Assembly (NCBI GenBank): GCA_011390275.1
Contig: JAABST010000032.1
Location: 1-51,688 of the forward strand
DNA length: 51,688 nt
Direction: 5' to 3'
From: Geitlerinema sp. S16
GTDB taxonomy: Bacteria > Cyanobacteriota > Cyanobacteriia > Cyanobacteriales > Geitlerinemataceae
Shown: positions 27,575-37,702 of the stretch, piece by piece
Layout of the letters: the number at the start of each line of letters is the position of its first letter
How positions within the stretch are numbered: position 1 is the stretch's first letter
Notes under the pieces: model-generated
Databases searched by the model: none
What the model saw: the letters and a program-made list of their open reading frames with translations, nothing else
What the model was told of the DNA's origin: nothing
Position numbers and translations under genes: made by a program

Positions 27575-27943
27575 ATGACTCGCACCTATAACGTCCGTAT
27601 TCACAACCGCCAAACGGACACTTACCACACCATCCGAGCCCAGGACGATCGCTACATCCTCCACACCGCCGAAAACCAAGGCGCAGATCTTCCCTTCCTG
27701 TGTCGTAATGGAGCCTGCACCAGTTGCGCCGTCCGGGTTTTGTCGGGCGAACTCGAACAGGATCAAGCGATGGGACTCTCGCCGCAACTACGCGAAAAAG
27801 GCTATGCGCTGCTCTGCGTCAGCCATGCGAAATCCGACCTTGTGGTTGAAACCCAAGACGAGGACGAGGTGTACGAACAACAGTTTGGTAAATACTTCGG
27901 CAAAGGTCGCGTGTTCTTCGGCCTACCGCTTGACGAAGATTAG
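27575..27943 (+). CDS. Plant-type 2Fe-2S ferredoxin
   Basis: A 122-residue ferredoxin with cluster ligands Cys43, Cys48, Cys51 and Cys81 (CX4CX2CX29C), the canonical spacing. The fold is the beta-grasp of photosynthetic ferredoxins. It departs from PetF in the basic N-terminal strand and in an extra C-terminal tail (EDEVYEQQFGKYFGKGRVFFGLPLDED), so it is a divergent paralogue with a specific redox partner, not the main photosynthetic ferredoxin. The acidic/aromatic tail is a plausible docking surface. ATG at 27575. It converges with another 2Fe-2S protein whose stop lies 21 bases downstream. Confidence 0.9.
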   Translation: MTRTYNVRIHNRQTDTYHTIRAQDDRYILHTAENQGADLPFLCRNGACTSCAVRVLSGELEQDQAMGLSPQLREKGYALLCVSHAKSDLVVETQDEDEVYEQQFGKYFGKGRVFFGLPLDED

Positions 27944-27963
27944 GTCACGACTAGACGGCGATC

Positions 27964-28203
27964 TTACCAAGTCGGATCGATATACAGATTCACCACGATC
28001 GCCGATCGCCCCGGCGGAACCGCCGAAATACAGGCGCAAATCGACTCATCGTCGTCGAGATCCACCTCGCAGGCATGACACGACCCCATCAAACAGCCCG
28101 TCGGGATCGTCACGCCCGCACGATCGGCGACCGTCAGCCACGGTTCACCAACCTCGGCGGCGATCGTCACATCATCGGGCTGAAAGGTTACTTGTACAGT
28201 CAT
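27964..28203 (-). CDS. Short 2Fe-2S ferredoxin-like protein
   Basis: A 79-residue protein with CX4CX2C ligands Cys37, Cys42 and Cys45 in TGCLMGSCHACEVDL. The fourth ligand must be Cys56 or Cys58 (ICACIS), only 10-12 residues on instead of ~29. Short 2Fe-2S proteins of this shape with a C-x-A-C-I motif occur in cyanobacteria. Electron transfer is assumed; the partner is unknown. ATG at 28203. It lies on the same strand as ribBA, 72 bases downstream of its stop, so co-transcription with ribBA is possible. Confidence 0.82.
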   Translation of the reverse strand: MTVQVTFQPDDVTIAAEVGEPWLTVADRAGVTIPTGCLMGSCHACEVDLDDDESICACISAVPPGRSAIVVNLYIDPTW

Positions 28204-28275
28204 AAGTCCAGAGAAAAGAGAGACAGTTGCCGTCGGCGATCGGCGATGCCGTGGTGCATGGAATTGGCCGTAACG

Positions 28276-29955
28276 CTATCGCTGAACGTGATAGATCATC
28301 TGGGTTCCCAGCTCACCGAACACCGACGAGGGTAATGCACCGGGTTCAAGTCCCTGACGGCTTAACCGGCCTTTGAGGTGGGTCATGGGGTCAAATCCCG
28401 GCGAGATTAAAAACTCCAGTTTCGTGATCTGCTTCCAGTCCGCCAGCGCATCCAAAATTGACGCAACGGCTTGCATGTAGGGATGATCCTCCTGCGTGAA
28501 CCAATCCTGCGCGGCGAGATCGGACTGATCGAAGCCGAGGTGTACCGTCAAAATCGGCGTGCCGAAGAGTGCTACCGCGATCGGGCGGGTTTCCTCTTGG
28601 ACGAGCAAATGCTCCTCTTGGGCGATCTGGCGTAGTTTTTCCAGACAACCGTAGCGCTGTTCGAGAGAGACCTCAGCATCGTCATCCCAGTGCAGCGCGA
28701 TCGTCACCAGATAGGTTTGGAGCAGCAGGTGGCCGAGCTTCTTCGCTTTGGTCGCGAGATAGACCGAGTTATAGTCATTGGCTTCGATTAGCAACGGCAC
28801 GCGATCGACCACCTCAATTCCGTATCCCTTCAGTCCAGCGATCTTACGCGGATTGTTCGTGAGCAGACGAATCTTCGTCACGCCCAAATCGTTCAACATC
28901 TGCGCCCCGACGCCATAATTTCGCAGATCCGCCGGGAATCCCAGCCGCTCGTTCGCCTCCACCGTATCGAGTCCCATATCTTGCAGGGAATAAGCCTTGA
29001 GCTTATTGATTAAACCAATGCCGCGCCCCTCTTGGCGGAGATAGACGATCACGCCTGCGCCGTGCTGCTCCAGCATTTTTAATCCCGCTTGGAGCTGCAT
29101 CCGACAGTCGCAGCGCAATGATCCGAGAGCGTCGCCAGTTAAGCATTCCGAGTGGACGCGCACCAGCACTGGCGTATTGATAAAGTCCTGCGGGTCGCCC
29201 TTGACGATCGCCACGTGCTCCTTATTATCAAGGGAATTGCGATAGGCGTAGATTTTGAAATTCCCGAACTGTGTGGGCAAATCCGCGACGGTTTCGCGCG
29301 TGACGAACCGTTCATTTTGTAAGCGATAGGAAATCAGATCGGCGATGCTGATCAGCTTTAAGCCGTGAACCTTGGCATAGTCTATCAGCTCCGGCAAGCG
29401 TGCCATCGAGCCGTCCGGGTTTTGGATTTCGCAAATCACGCCCGCCGGTTCGAGTCCGGCCATGCGGCAGAGATCGACCGCTGCTTCGGTGTGACCGGCA
29501 CGCTTGAGGACGCCGCCTTCACGGGCGCGGAGCGGGAAAATGTGGCCGGGGCGGCGGAGGTCGGTCGGTTGTGTGGTGGGGTTGCTGGCGGCGCGGATCG
29601 TCGTGGCGCGATCGTCGGCAGAAATGCCGGTGGTCACGCCAAGATGGAAGGCTGCGTCGATGCTAATCGTAAAGGCGGTTTGGTCGGTGGCTTTATTGGG
29701 ATCGACCATCAGCGGCAGATCCAGCGCATCGAGCCGATCGCCCGTCATCGCCAAACAGATCAACCCTCGCGCTTCGACGGCCATGAAGTTGACCAGTTCT
29801 GGCGTTGTAAACTGTGCCGCGCAGATGATATCCCCTTCGTTTTCGCGATTTTCGTCATCCACCACCACGATCGCACGACCCGCACGGAGTTCAGCAAGGG
29901 CGTCTTCGATACGGTCAAATTTGAAGGAAACAGAAATCGCTTGAGATGTGGTCAC
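28276..29955 (-). CDS. ribBA: Bifunctional 3,4-dihydroxy-2-butanone-4-phosphate synthase / GTP cyclohydrolase II
   Basis: This 559-residue fusion catalyses the two entry steps of riboflavin synthesis. The RibB half has [29 protein letters not shown] and the [12 protein letters not shown] loop. The RibA half has the zinc-binding [28 protein letters not shown] and [10 protein letters not shown] further ~140 residues after ...LGHLLL form the C-terminal extension common in cyanobacterial RibBA, of unknown role. The start is placed at GTG 29955, which gives the usual ~556-560 length. A longer frame to 30096 adds 47 basic residues with no support. No FMN riboswitch is recognisable upstream. Confidence 0.94.
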   Translation of the reverse strand: MTTSQAISVSFKFDRIEDALAELRAGRAIVVVDDENRENEGDIICAAQFTTPELVNFMAVEARGLICLAMTGDRLDALDLPLMVDPNKATDQTAFTISIDAAFHLGVTTGISADDRATTIRAASNPTTQPTDLRRPGHIFPLRAREGGVLKRAGHTEAAVDLCRMAGLEPAGVICEIQNPDGSMARLPELIDYAKVHGLKLISIADLISYRLQNERFVTRETVADLPTQFGNFKIYAYRNSLDNKEHVAIVKGDPQDFINTPVLVRVHSECLTGDALGSLRCDCRMQLQAGLKMLEQHGAGVIVYLRQEGRGIGLINKLKAYSLQDMGLDTVEANERLGFPADLRNYGVGAQMLNDLGVTKIRLLTNNPRKIAGLKGYGIEVVDRVPLLIEANDYNSVYLATKAKKLGHLLLQTYLVTIALHWDDDAEVSLEQRYGCLEKLRQIAQEEHLLVQEETRPIAVALFGTPILTVHLGFDQSDLAAQDWFTQEDHPYMQAVASILDALADWKQITKLEFLISPGFDPMTHLKGRLSRQGLEPGALPSSVFGELGTQMIYHVQR

Positions 29956-30104
29956 AGGAATTGATGAGGGAATACGAACAATGTAAACTTTTCTTAAAGC
30001 TTTCCTTAAATTGTAGATCGATTTATCGGAGGCGCTACGTTTAAATGCCTTAGATCGGCACAGCGACTGAATTTCTACCAAGTTTTTTTGAGTCAAACTC
30101 GATC

Positions 30105-30130
30105 AAAAAAGACGCCGAATGCGACGTCTT
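30105..30130 (-). terminator. Minus-strand rho-independent terminator upstream of ribBA
   Basis: On the minus strand AAGACG pairs with CGTCTT and is followed by six T residues. It ends transcription arriving from higher coordinates, and so separates ribBA from the unit at 30131-30318. Confidence 0.7.
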
Positions 30131-30160
30131 AGGCTGAGTTTAATGAGTGATGGGTGTGGC

Positions 30161-30241
30161 TTAACTGAGAATGGCGGCGATCGTGTGCTGATTCCCTGAC
30201 AGATCGGCCAACAGACTGGCAGCCCGACACACGATCGTCAT
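30161..30241 (-). other. Possible small RNA unit or 26-codon sORF
   Basis: The stretch between the two minus-strand terminators (30105-30130 and 30319-30373) could be an independent transcript. It contains a 26-codon frame from ATG 30241 reading MTIVCRAASLLADLSGN then QHTIAAILS. It also contains a hairpin ACCCC/GGGGT at 30271-30284. There is no clear ribosome-binding site, so a non-coding RNA is as likely as a peptide. I do not recognise it. Confidence 0.3.
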
Positions 30242-30318
30242 CCCTAGGGCGTGTCATTAATTAGCACTAGACCCCTTACGGGGTAAGCTGTTGAACACCC
30301 GACCCAACAAAAAACAAA

Positions 30319-30371
30319 AGGGGCTGAAACCCTTACTGAATAAAGGCTACAAATTTAATTGATGACAGCCC

Positions 30372-30373
<2 letters not shown>
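30319..30373 (-). terminator. Terminator of the acetyltransferase gene
   Basis: AGGGGCTG (30319-30326) and CAGCCCCT (30366-30373) form a stem that, on the minus strand, starts at the TAG stop of the acetyltransferase gene and is followed by TTTTGTTTT. The loop is long (39 bases) and contains a weaker inner stem, so it could also be the end of a decayed repeat. Confidence 0.6.
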
Positions 30374-31434
<1,061 letters not shown>

Positions 31435-32154
31435 ATGACTTCGGGCTCGAAATCCTCTACCCTCGATCTGCTCAAGCGCTTTAACCGAGCCTTTCCGCAA
31501 TTTTACGAGCAGTTCGTCAGTAGCGAAATTCAGCTTCAAAACCTCAAGCTGGCCTATCATCTATATAAAAAACGGCAGGCGGTCATCGAGCTGCGACCGG
31601 AAGGCGACAAAAGCGCCCTGCATTTTGCCTATCGCAATCAGTCCTTTTTGCTGAGTGATATTTTTGGCGTTTTGGCGGCCTATGGGTTAACGATCCATAG
31701 CCTCAGTTTGTACGGACAAATTGCGCCGCCGATGCTGGTTTTTACCAAGCTGGTCGTCTCGCGAGGCGGCAAAGCGCTCACGGAGAAAACGGCGGAAAAT
31801 GTCGCGCGAGCCATTCGAGAAGCGCTCGCGGGACATTTTGAAGTGGAAGAAATGCTGGCGGTTGAGTTTAATCTCAATGCGGGTCTAGAGGACGTGGAAA
31901 CGGAGTTTTATGTTGATCCGGTGTTCCATTTGCCCGCGTTGCTGATCGAAGCGGATAATCAGCCGGGATTGTTTTACAAGGTGATGTACGCGATCTGGCA
32001 GGAAGATTTACTGGTGGTGAATGCGAATCTGCTGGTGTGGCGGGGGCGGACGCGATTAATTTTGTATTTATTGGGGCCGAATGAAAGCGCGATCCCGGAT
32101 TATTTGGGTAATCAGATCGCCGAGAGTGTTCGCTCGCGTTTAATGGGCGAATAG
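31435..32154 (+). CDS. ACT-like domain protein of unknown function
   Basis: A 239-residue soluble protein with two apparent ACT-like halves. The first centres on FLLSDIFGVLAAYGLTIHSLSLYG, the second on LIEADNQPGLFYKVMYAIWQEDLLVVNANLLVWRG. Both show the beta-alpha-beta pattern of ACT regulators such as the GlnD C-terminus, which bind small ligands, often amino acids. The N-terminal helical ~60 residues (LDLLKRFNRAFPQFYEQFVSSEI) resemble a dimerisation or leader region. No catalytic domain is attached. Probably a cyanobacterial regulator; the ligand is unknown. ATG at 31435. Its stop lies one base from the stop of the convergent glycosyltransferase gene, with no terminator between. Confidence 0.75.
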   Translation: MTSGSKSSTLDLLKRFNRAFPQFYEQFVSSEIQLQNLKLAYHLYKKRQAVIELRPEGDKSALHFAYRNQSFLLSDIFGVLAAYGLTIHSLSLYGQIAPPMLVFTKLVVSRGGKALTEKTAENVARAIREALAGHFEVEEMLAVEFNLNAGLEDVETEFYVDPVFHLPALLIEADNQPGLFYKVMYAIWQEDLLVVNANLLVWRGRTRLILYLLGPNESAIPDYLGNQIAESVRSRLMGE

Positions 32155-32155
32155 G

Positions 32156-34315
32156 CTACAAATCGGCGTGGATTTCGTCGATCGATAACGTCTTGCATTC
32201 CCGGTAAATCTCACCCGGATCGGGCAAGGCGATCGTCATAAACTCGCGGGAAATCTCGTCAAATAAGGTATTAACCCGATCGGCAAACTGATCAAGGTTA
32301 AAACGCTGACCCCGATCGCGGACTCTCTGGGTCATCGCGTGACGCTGGATCGGATTGCGAATCAGCTTGAGCGTGCGATCAATCAATGCCTCGATCGTCG
32401 CGACCCGATAACCCGAAACGCTATCCTCTACGATTTCGCGCTGACCGCCGCCGTCAAACACGATCGGAATACAGCCCTGTTGCATCGCCTCCACCGTCGC
32501 CATCCCAAAATGCTCGACCCGCTCGGGCAAAAACTCATCCAAGCCGCATAAATGCCAAAACAGGCTCGCGCGGCCATAAAACCCGTTCACCTGATCTAAC
32601 GGCAAATTAACGTGAAGCTCGATAGCCCGATCGAGCTGAGCCTCGACGCATAGTTTTTCCAGATACTCGCTCTCGCCCGTGCTGCCGCCCACCAACACCA
32701 GCCGCCAACCTTGGAGCCGAGCCGGATCGCGATCGCGCAACTGGCGAAACGCTTGCACCATCTCCCATTGCTTCTTGTTACCACCGGAGTCAAAACGAGC
32801 GACGGACAGGATGATCGGCTCGCGATGTGGGGTGGTGGCGGGTGTCATGGCGGGAGTTACCACCGGGGGATAGAGCTGGAGGCTGGGTTCGAGGTTCCAG
32901 AGTTTGCGAATCCAGCGCTCGGTGTAGTGACTATTGGCGATGAGGAGGGTGTAGCGATCGGCGGCGAAGTGGGCATCGCGCCAGGAGTCGGGAAAGTGGC
33001 AGAAAAAGAGCGAAACCGGCGATCGCGGCTCGACACGGGTAAGCTGATTGGCATTAATGAAAATATCAAAATCAGCGCTACGATCGGCGATCAGTGTAAA
33101 GGGATTTTCGGGCGTTTCCGCCGTGACCCAGGTTCCGTCAACTTCGGCATTTTGACGATCGAAAAACGGGATCGGCAAGATTTCGATCTGACAGCGATCG
33201 AGCGTCAGGCCGTACCAGGCTTCGATCTGAGCGATTTCGACGGGTTTATTGGCAATAAAGGTAATCTCAAACCGATCTTGTAGCACTGAGGCGAGGGTGG
33301 CGATGTAGCGCTGTCCACCGCCGATCGCGTGTAGAGCGTGGTCATAGATCGCGATCGTCAACGGGCGATCGCCATGAATCGCGCTTAACTTCGCCAGCGC
33401 CAAATTAACACCGTCGCCACCGCATAACTTCGCCACGCGATCGACCAAGCTCGGCAGCAGTCGATCCACCGTCGCCGCATCGTGATGCAACATCAGCTTA
33501 TGCCACGCCATCGTCATCGCCTCCAGCAGCCAATCCCAGCGTTGGCGGATCATAAATCCGGAGCTATCGATCGCACCGAGCAACTGATCCGGTTCGTGTT
33601 TGGCTAAAAATAAAAACCGGTTGCGATTGCAAAAATAATCCGTCAAATTGCTGCCCTGACTCGATGCGCCGCCCTCATGCAGCGCGATCGCCTCGGGGAC
33701 ATAGTGCAACTCCCAGCCCGCGCGGCGACAGCGTTCGGCGTAGTCCACATCCTCGAAATACATCACAAACTGGCGATCGATTTCCCCCACCTCGTCTAAA
33801 CAGTCCCGCCGAAACAGCGCCGCCGCCCAGCACAGCCCCTCCACCGCTTCGATCCGATCGTACTGCCCCCGATCGCGCTCCCCGATGCCGCGATCGCTCC
33901 AATAATGATCCGCCAACCGCACATGGCCGACGCTATCAATTCGCCCGTCCGGAAAGCAAATTTTCCCCGCCACCCCGCCAACTTCCCGTTTTGCCCGCAG
34001 ATAGTCCGCCAGCACCCGCAGCCACTGCCGATCAAGTTGCGTATCGTTATTCACCAGAGCGACGAACTCGCCGGAGCTGCGATCGATGCCCAACTGTACG
34101 GCGCTCGCGAAATTATTGCTCGTGTTTTCGTACACGGTGACGCTCGGGAAATGCTCGCGCAGATAGGCCACCGAGCCATCACGGGAGCCGTTATCGATCG
34201 CCAGAATTTCGATCGCGGGATAGTCGAGATCAAGCAGTGCGCCGATACAGCGATCGAGATAGTCGCGTCCGTTGTAGGTGACAACGATCGCGGAACAGGT
34301 GGGAAGGGCGGTCAT
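32156..34315 (-). CDS. Two-domain glycosyltransferase, GT2 fused to GT4
   Basis: From the ATG at 34315 this is 719 residues. The N-terminal ~260 residues are a GT2 (GT-A fold) domain: AIVVTYNGRDYLDRCIGALL, AIDNGSRDGS, ALVNNDTQLD and YFEDVDYAERCRRAGW. The C-terminal part (about 315-700) is a GT4 (GT-B) domain, with ILSVARFDSGGNKKQW and the late EHFGMATVEAMQQGCIPIVF carrying the conserved E-x7-E. A single protein could thus add two successive sugars to a surface polysaccharide or lipid carrier. The start follows the csaB stop by 37 bases, so the two form an operon. The TTG at 34333 is a possible but weaker start. Confidence 0.87.
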   Translation of the reverse strand: MTALPTCSAIVVTYNGRDYLDRCIGALLDLDYPAIEILAIDNGSRDGSVAYLREHFPSVTVYENTSNNFASAVQLGIDRSSGEFVALVNNDTQLDRQWLRVLADYLRAKREVGGVAGKICFPDGRIDSVGHVRLADHYWSDRGIGERDRGQYDRIEAVEGLCWAAALFRRDCLDEVGEIDRQFVMYFEDVDYAERCRRAGWELHYVPEAIALHEGGASSQGSNLTDYFCNRNRFLFLAKHEPDQLLGAIDSSGFMIRQRWDWLLEAMTMAWHKLMLHHDAATVDRLLPSLVDRVAKLCGGDGVNLALAKLSAIHGDRPLTIAIYDHALHAIGGGQRYIATLASVLQDRFEITFIANKPVEIAQIEAWYGLTLDRCQIEILPIPFFDRQNAEVDGTWVTAETPENPFTLIADRSADFDIFINANQLTRVEPRSPVSLFFCHFPDSWRDAHFAADRYTLLIANSHYTERWIRKLWNLEPSLQLYPPVVTPAMTPATTPHREPIILSVARFDSGGNKKQWEMVQAFRQLRDRDPARLQGWRLVLVGGSTGESEYLEKLCVEAQLDRAIELHVNLPLDQVNGFYGRASLFWHLCGLDEFLPERVEHFGMATVEAMQQGCIPIVFDGGGQREIVEDSVSGYRVATIEALIDRTLKLIRNPIQRHAMTQRVRDRGQRFNLDQFADRVNTLFDEISREFMTIALPDPGEIYRECKTLSIDEIHADL

Positions 34316-34352
34316 AGCAAAGTTACCGTTCAAGCCGGGTTAACACGATCTA

Positions 34353-35417
34353 TCACACTGCTTCCTCAAACCCCAGGGCAATGCGTAAGACATCGCGGTG
34401 CATTAAGGCGCGATCGGCTAGGGAATAGCGCTGATCCTCCGATAGCACCATGCCCGTTTCCAGCGCTGTGCGCCACGCTTGGGCGATCGCCTTGGGATCG
34501 GCGGGGATTTCATCCAACTCCCAGCCCGCTAGATTCAGCTCGGACATTAACGCCGTAATTTTTGGATCGTAGCCGATCGCCCAGCAGCGACAGCCCTCCG
34601 CCGCCGCCATGATCAGCCCGTGTAAGCGCATCGAAATCGTCAGATCCAAATCGCGAAACAGCCCTTTCAGCTCGCGCGGATCGTCCAAGCAAAGGATTTC
34701 GCAGGGTTGAGAATTCGGCGGGGAATTGAGCCGCAGTTGCAGGCGTTCGGCGAGAGCGAGATCGGCGATCGGCTGAAACGGCAGCAGAATAATCTGGGCG
34801 TTGGTCTGATCTTGGAGGATCTGAAGCCCGCGCGTGAGCCGATCGAGTCGTCGGTCGGTGAGTTCGGCATGGGTGCGTAAAACGACGCCGATGCGGGGAT
34901 GATTTAGGGATTTGAGCCGATCGCTGGTGCGTCCCTCTAGCGCCCACACCGGATCAGGAGCTTGAATGTAGGGAAAATGCCACTCGTGGAGAAATTTCGC
35001 CGACTTGCCGTCACGAATGCTAATGCCTGTACAGCCGCCAAAGCTGCGTTGAGCCAGCTCGCGAGTCAGCGATCGATTCAACGGGCCGATGCCCTGCGCC
35101 CAGGCGATCGTCTTCAGCCCCAAACCACGAGATAAGCCCATCAAACCACCGTAATACAGCGGATTAAGCGCACTGGTCGCATCCTGCATCAGGCTACCGC
35201 CCCCCCAAATAAACGCATCGGCAGAGCGGATCGTCTTCAGCACACGCACCGATTTTCGCGCGACGGCCTCGACGCCGTAGCGCTCATGGGTACGATCCGG
35301 ATCGCCACTGAGAACGATCGGCTTCACTGCCTGGGGCAACATTTGCAGCAGCGACGCGAGGAGTGCCTCGTCGCCTGCATTGCCCATGCCATAATAGCCA
35401 CACAAAACGGCTCGCAC
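34353..35417 (-). CDS. csaB: Polysaccharide pyruvyl transferase CsaB
   Basis: A 354-residue pyruvyl transferase that adds ketal-linked pyruvate from phosphoenolpyruvate to a cell-surface polysaccharide. In Bacillus this modification holds S-layer proteins to the wall. Recognisable parts are CGYYGMGNAGDEALL near the N-terminus, WGGGSLMQDATS, AQGIGPL, ISIRDGKS and the C-terminal SMRLHGLIMAAAEG with its key His. ATG at 35417. It is first in a minus-strand pair with the GT2-GT4 gene and lies opposite a divergent ABC exporter. This suggests a unit for making and exporting a pyruvylated glycan. Confidence 0.92.
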   Translation of the reverse strand: MRAVLCGYYGMGNAGDEALLASLLQMLPQAVKPIVLSGDPDRTHERYGVEAVARKSVRVLKTIRSADAFIWGGGSLMQDATSALNPLYYGGLMGLSRGLGLKTIAWAQGIGPLNRSLTRELAQRSFGGCTGISIRDGKSAKFLHEWHFPYIQAPDPVWALEGRTSDRLKSLNHPRIGVVLRTHAELTDRRLDRLTRGLQILQDQTNAQIILLPFQPIADLALAERLQLRLNSPPNSQPCEILCLDDPRELKGLFRDLDLTISMRLHGLIMAAAEGCRCWAIGYDPKITALMSELNLAGWELDEIPADPKAIAQAWRTALETGMVLSEDQRYSLADRALMHRDVLRIALGFEEAV

Positions 35418-35617
35418 GCAAATCTCCTGGGTGTTTTGAACAGGGAAAGATCAGATCTACGATCCCATAGAATCACGGTTTGATCGGTCTATTAACTTTT
35501 GTGATGGCAGTTAGCTGTTAGATTGGCCATCAGCAAACCGCCGCGCGATCCCGCGATCTCGACCCGTTGTGATTGCTGCGATCGCGGCTTGCATCGCTAT
35601 TATCCTCGCTTCGTTTT

Positions 35618-37423
35618 ATGTCCCAATCCTCCCAATCCTCCCGATCGCCCTTTGTTCGTTTACTCCGCTACGGTCGCCCCTACCGAGGTTTGGCGCTGCA
35701 AGCGTCGGCCTATTCTGTGCTGAATAAACTCTTTGATCTGGCTCCTCCGGCCTTGATCGGGATCGCGGTGGAAGTGGTCGTCAAGCAGGATCAGTCGTTT
35801 TTGGCGGATTGGGGTTTGGTATCGGTGCGATCGCAGCTAATCGCGATCGCGATCGTTAGCGGCATCATTTGGGGACTCGAATCGATCTTCGAGTATGCCT
35901 ATCAGTGGGTGTGGCGCAATCTGGCACAGTCGATCCAGCATGATCTACGGCTCGATACCTATCACCACGTGCAGTCGCTCGAAATGGGCTATTTCGAGGA
36001 GCGCAGTGCTGGGGAATTGATGTCGATTTTGAACGACGATATTAACCAGCTTGAGCGGTTTCTCGATCGGGGCGCAAACGAAGTTTTGCAGGTTTTAACC
36101 ACCGTCGTGATTGTCGCGACCTCGTTTTTCCTGCTGTCGCCCTCCGTGGCATGGCTGGCGATGTTGCCGATACCGGTGATTTTGTTTGGCTCAATCACCT
36201 TTCAACAGCGTCTCGCGCCGCTCTACTCCGATGTGCGCGATCGCGTCGGTTGGCTCAACTCTCAGCTCTCGAACAACCTGGGCGGGATCGCGACGATTAA
36301 AAGTTTCGTCGCCGAAAAATTTGAACTCGATCGCATCGCCCGCCTCAGCGACGGCTACCGCACCAGTAATCGCCGCGCGATCGCCCTCAGTGCCGCGTTT
36401 GTGCCGCTGATTCGGATTGCGATTTTTGCCGGGTTTACGACGACGCTAATCGTCGGCGGTCTGGAAGTGGGAGCCGGTACGCTGGCGGTGGGGTCGTACA
36501 GCACGATGGTGTTTCTAACCCAGCGCTTGCTCTGGCCGTTAACCCGCCTGGGTGAAACCTTGGATTTGTACCAACGATCGGCGTCGTCTACCCGACGGAT
36601 TTTCCGCCTACTCGACACCCCCGAAATCACCCCCACGGGCGATCGCATTCTCGATCCCCTAGCCGGATCGATCGCCTTCAATCAGATCGATTTTGCCTAC
36701 CGTGATCGCACGCCCCTGTTAACCAACTTTTCGCTCCAAGTCCCCGCAGGTCAGACGATCGCCGTCGTCGGCCCCACCGGATCGGGCAAAAGCACCCTGG
36801 TTAAACTGCTCTTGCGGCTCTACGACACCAATTCCGGCCAAATCACGATCGACGGCGTTGATATTCGCGATCTCGATTTGCAACATCTGCGTCAGGCGAT
36901 CGGCTGGGTTAGTCAAGATGTGTTCCTCTTTCACGGAACCGTGGCCGACAATATTTGCTACGGCAGTTTTGACGCCAGCGAGGCGCGAATTCAGGAGGCG
37001 GCAGTCCTTGCCGAGGCCGACGACTTTATCCGTGAACTTCCCCAGGGCTACGACACCGTTATCGGTGAACGCGGCCAGAAACTGTCTGGCGGCCAACGTC
37101 AGCGCCTCGCGATCGCCCGCGCCATCCTTAAAGATCCGCCGATCTTGATCCTCGATGAAGCCACGAGCGCCGTGGATAACGAAACCGAAGCCGCGATTCA
37201 GCGATCGCTCGACGTGATCACCGCACACCGCACGACGATCGTCATCGCCCACCGCCTGTCCACCGTACGCAATGCCGACTGCATTTACGTCATGCAAAAC
37301 GGCGCGATCGTCGAGCGCGGAACCCATGATGAATTGGTCATAAATTCGAGCATTTACGCCGATCTCTGGCGCGTCCAAACCGGCGATCGGCATCGTGATC
37401 CGCGTCAGGTTTCCTACTCCTAA
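35618..37423 (+). CDS. ABC exporter, fused permease and ATPase
   Basis: A 601-residue half-transporter of the MsbA/lipid-multidrug type. The membrane domain has six hydrophobic segments in residues ~20-310. The ATPase has Walker [10 protein letters not shown] (about 385-393), Q-loop [10 protein letters not shown], signature LSGGQRQR, Walker [10 protein letters not shown] and the H-loop IVIAHRLST. Such homodimers flip lipids, lipid-linked glycans or peptides. The ATG at 35618 is preferred; an upstream TTG at 35573 adds 15 residues without support. The gene is divergent from csaB, 200 bases apart, which makes a lipid-linked glycan a reasonable but unproven cargo. Confidence 0.93.
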   Translation: MSQSSQSSRSPFVRLLRYGRPYRGLALQASAYSVLNKLFDLAPPALIGIAVEVVVKQDQSFLADWGLVSVRSQLIAIAIVSGIIWGLESIFEYAYQWVWRNLAQSIQHDLRLDTYHHVQSLEMGYFEERSAGELMSILNDDINQLERFLDRGANEVLQVLTTVVIVATSFFLLSPSVAWLAMLPIPVILFGSITFQQRLAPLYSDVRDRVGWLNSQLSNNLGGIATIKSFVAEKFELDRIARLSDGYRTSNRRAIALSAAFVPLIRIAIFAGFTTTLIVGGLEVGAGTLAVGSYSTMVFLTQRLLWPLTRLGETLDLYQRSASSTRRIFRLLDTPEITPTGDRILDPLAGSIAFNQIDFAYRDRTPLLTNFSLQVPAGQTIAVVGPTGSGKSTLVKLLLRLYDTNSGQITIDGVDIRDLDLQHLRQAIGWVSQDVFLFHGTVADNICYGSFDASEARIQEAAVLAEADDFIRELPQGYDTVIGERGQKLSGGQRQRLAIARAILKDPPILILDEATSAVDNETEAAIQRSLDVITAHRTTIVIAHRLSTVRNADCIYVMQNGAIVERGTHDELVINSSIYADLWRVQTGDRHRDPRQVSYS

Positions 37424-37488
37424 ATCCGGACTGACTACAGGTCTATTTCGGTCGTGCGATCCCCAAAAAATAGCGTGATCTTATGTTT

Positions 37489-37523
37489 AGTATTAATGCC
37501 GTATTAATTTGAGTGTTAATACT
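37489..37523. promoter_or_regulatory. Candidate operator or upstream regulatory repeat
   Basis: AGTATTAA (37489-37496) and TTAATACT (37516-37523) form an 8-base inverted repeat. Between them a second GTATTAAT (37501-37508) repeats the left half after 11 bases, which is one helical turn. It lies about 180 bases upstream of the PEP-CTERM gene. The arrangement fits a dimeric regulator site, but no regulator is identified. Confidence 0.4.
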
Positions 37524-37702
37524 GCTTGATTAGGAGAGAAGCCTTTGTCAGACAAGCGCTTCACGTATTCTTCATACAAGAAGCTTACAAATTAAAGACT
37601 GTGTAAAGTCGCGAAAAAATAGGAGACCGGAGCAGATAGGAAAGCATAGATTGAAGGTAACCATTTCCCTCGATTGTCCTGTCCATCTTTTTGAGTTCTG
37701 CC

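Noticed and set aside
29956..30104. FMN riboswitch before ribBA
   Set aside because: The short AT-rich leader lacks the conserved six-helix core sequences of the FMN aptamer.
36719..37393. 224-codon minus-strand frame antisense to the ABC exporter
   Set aside because: It is a shadow of the ATPase domain coding sequence on the plus strand.
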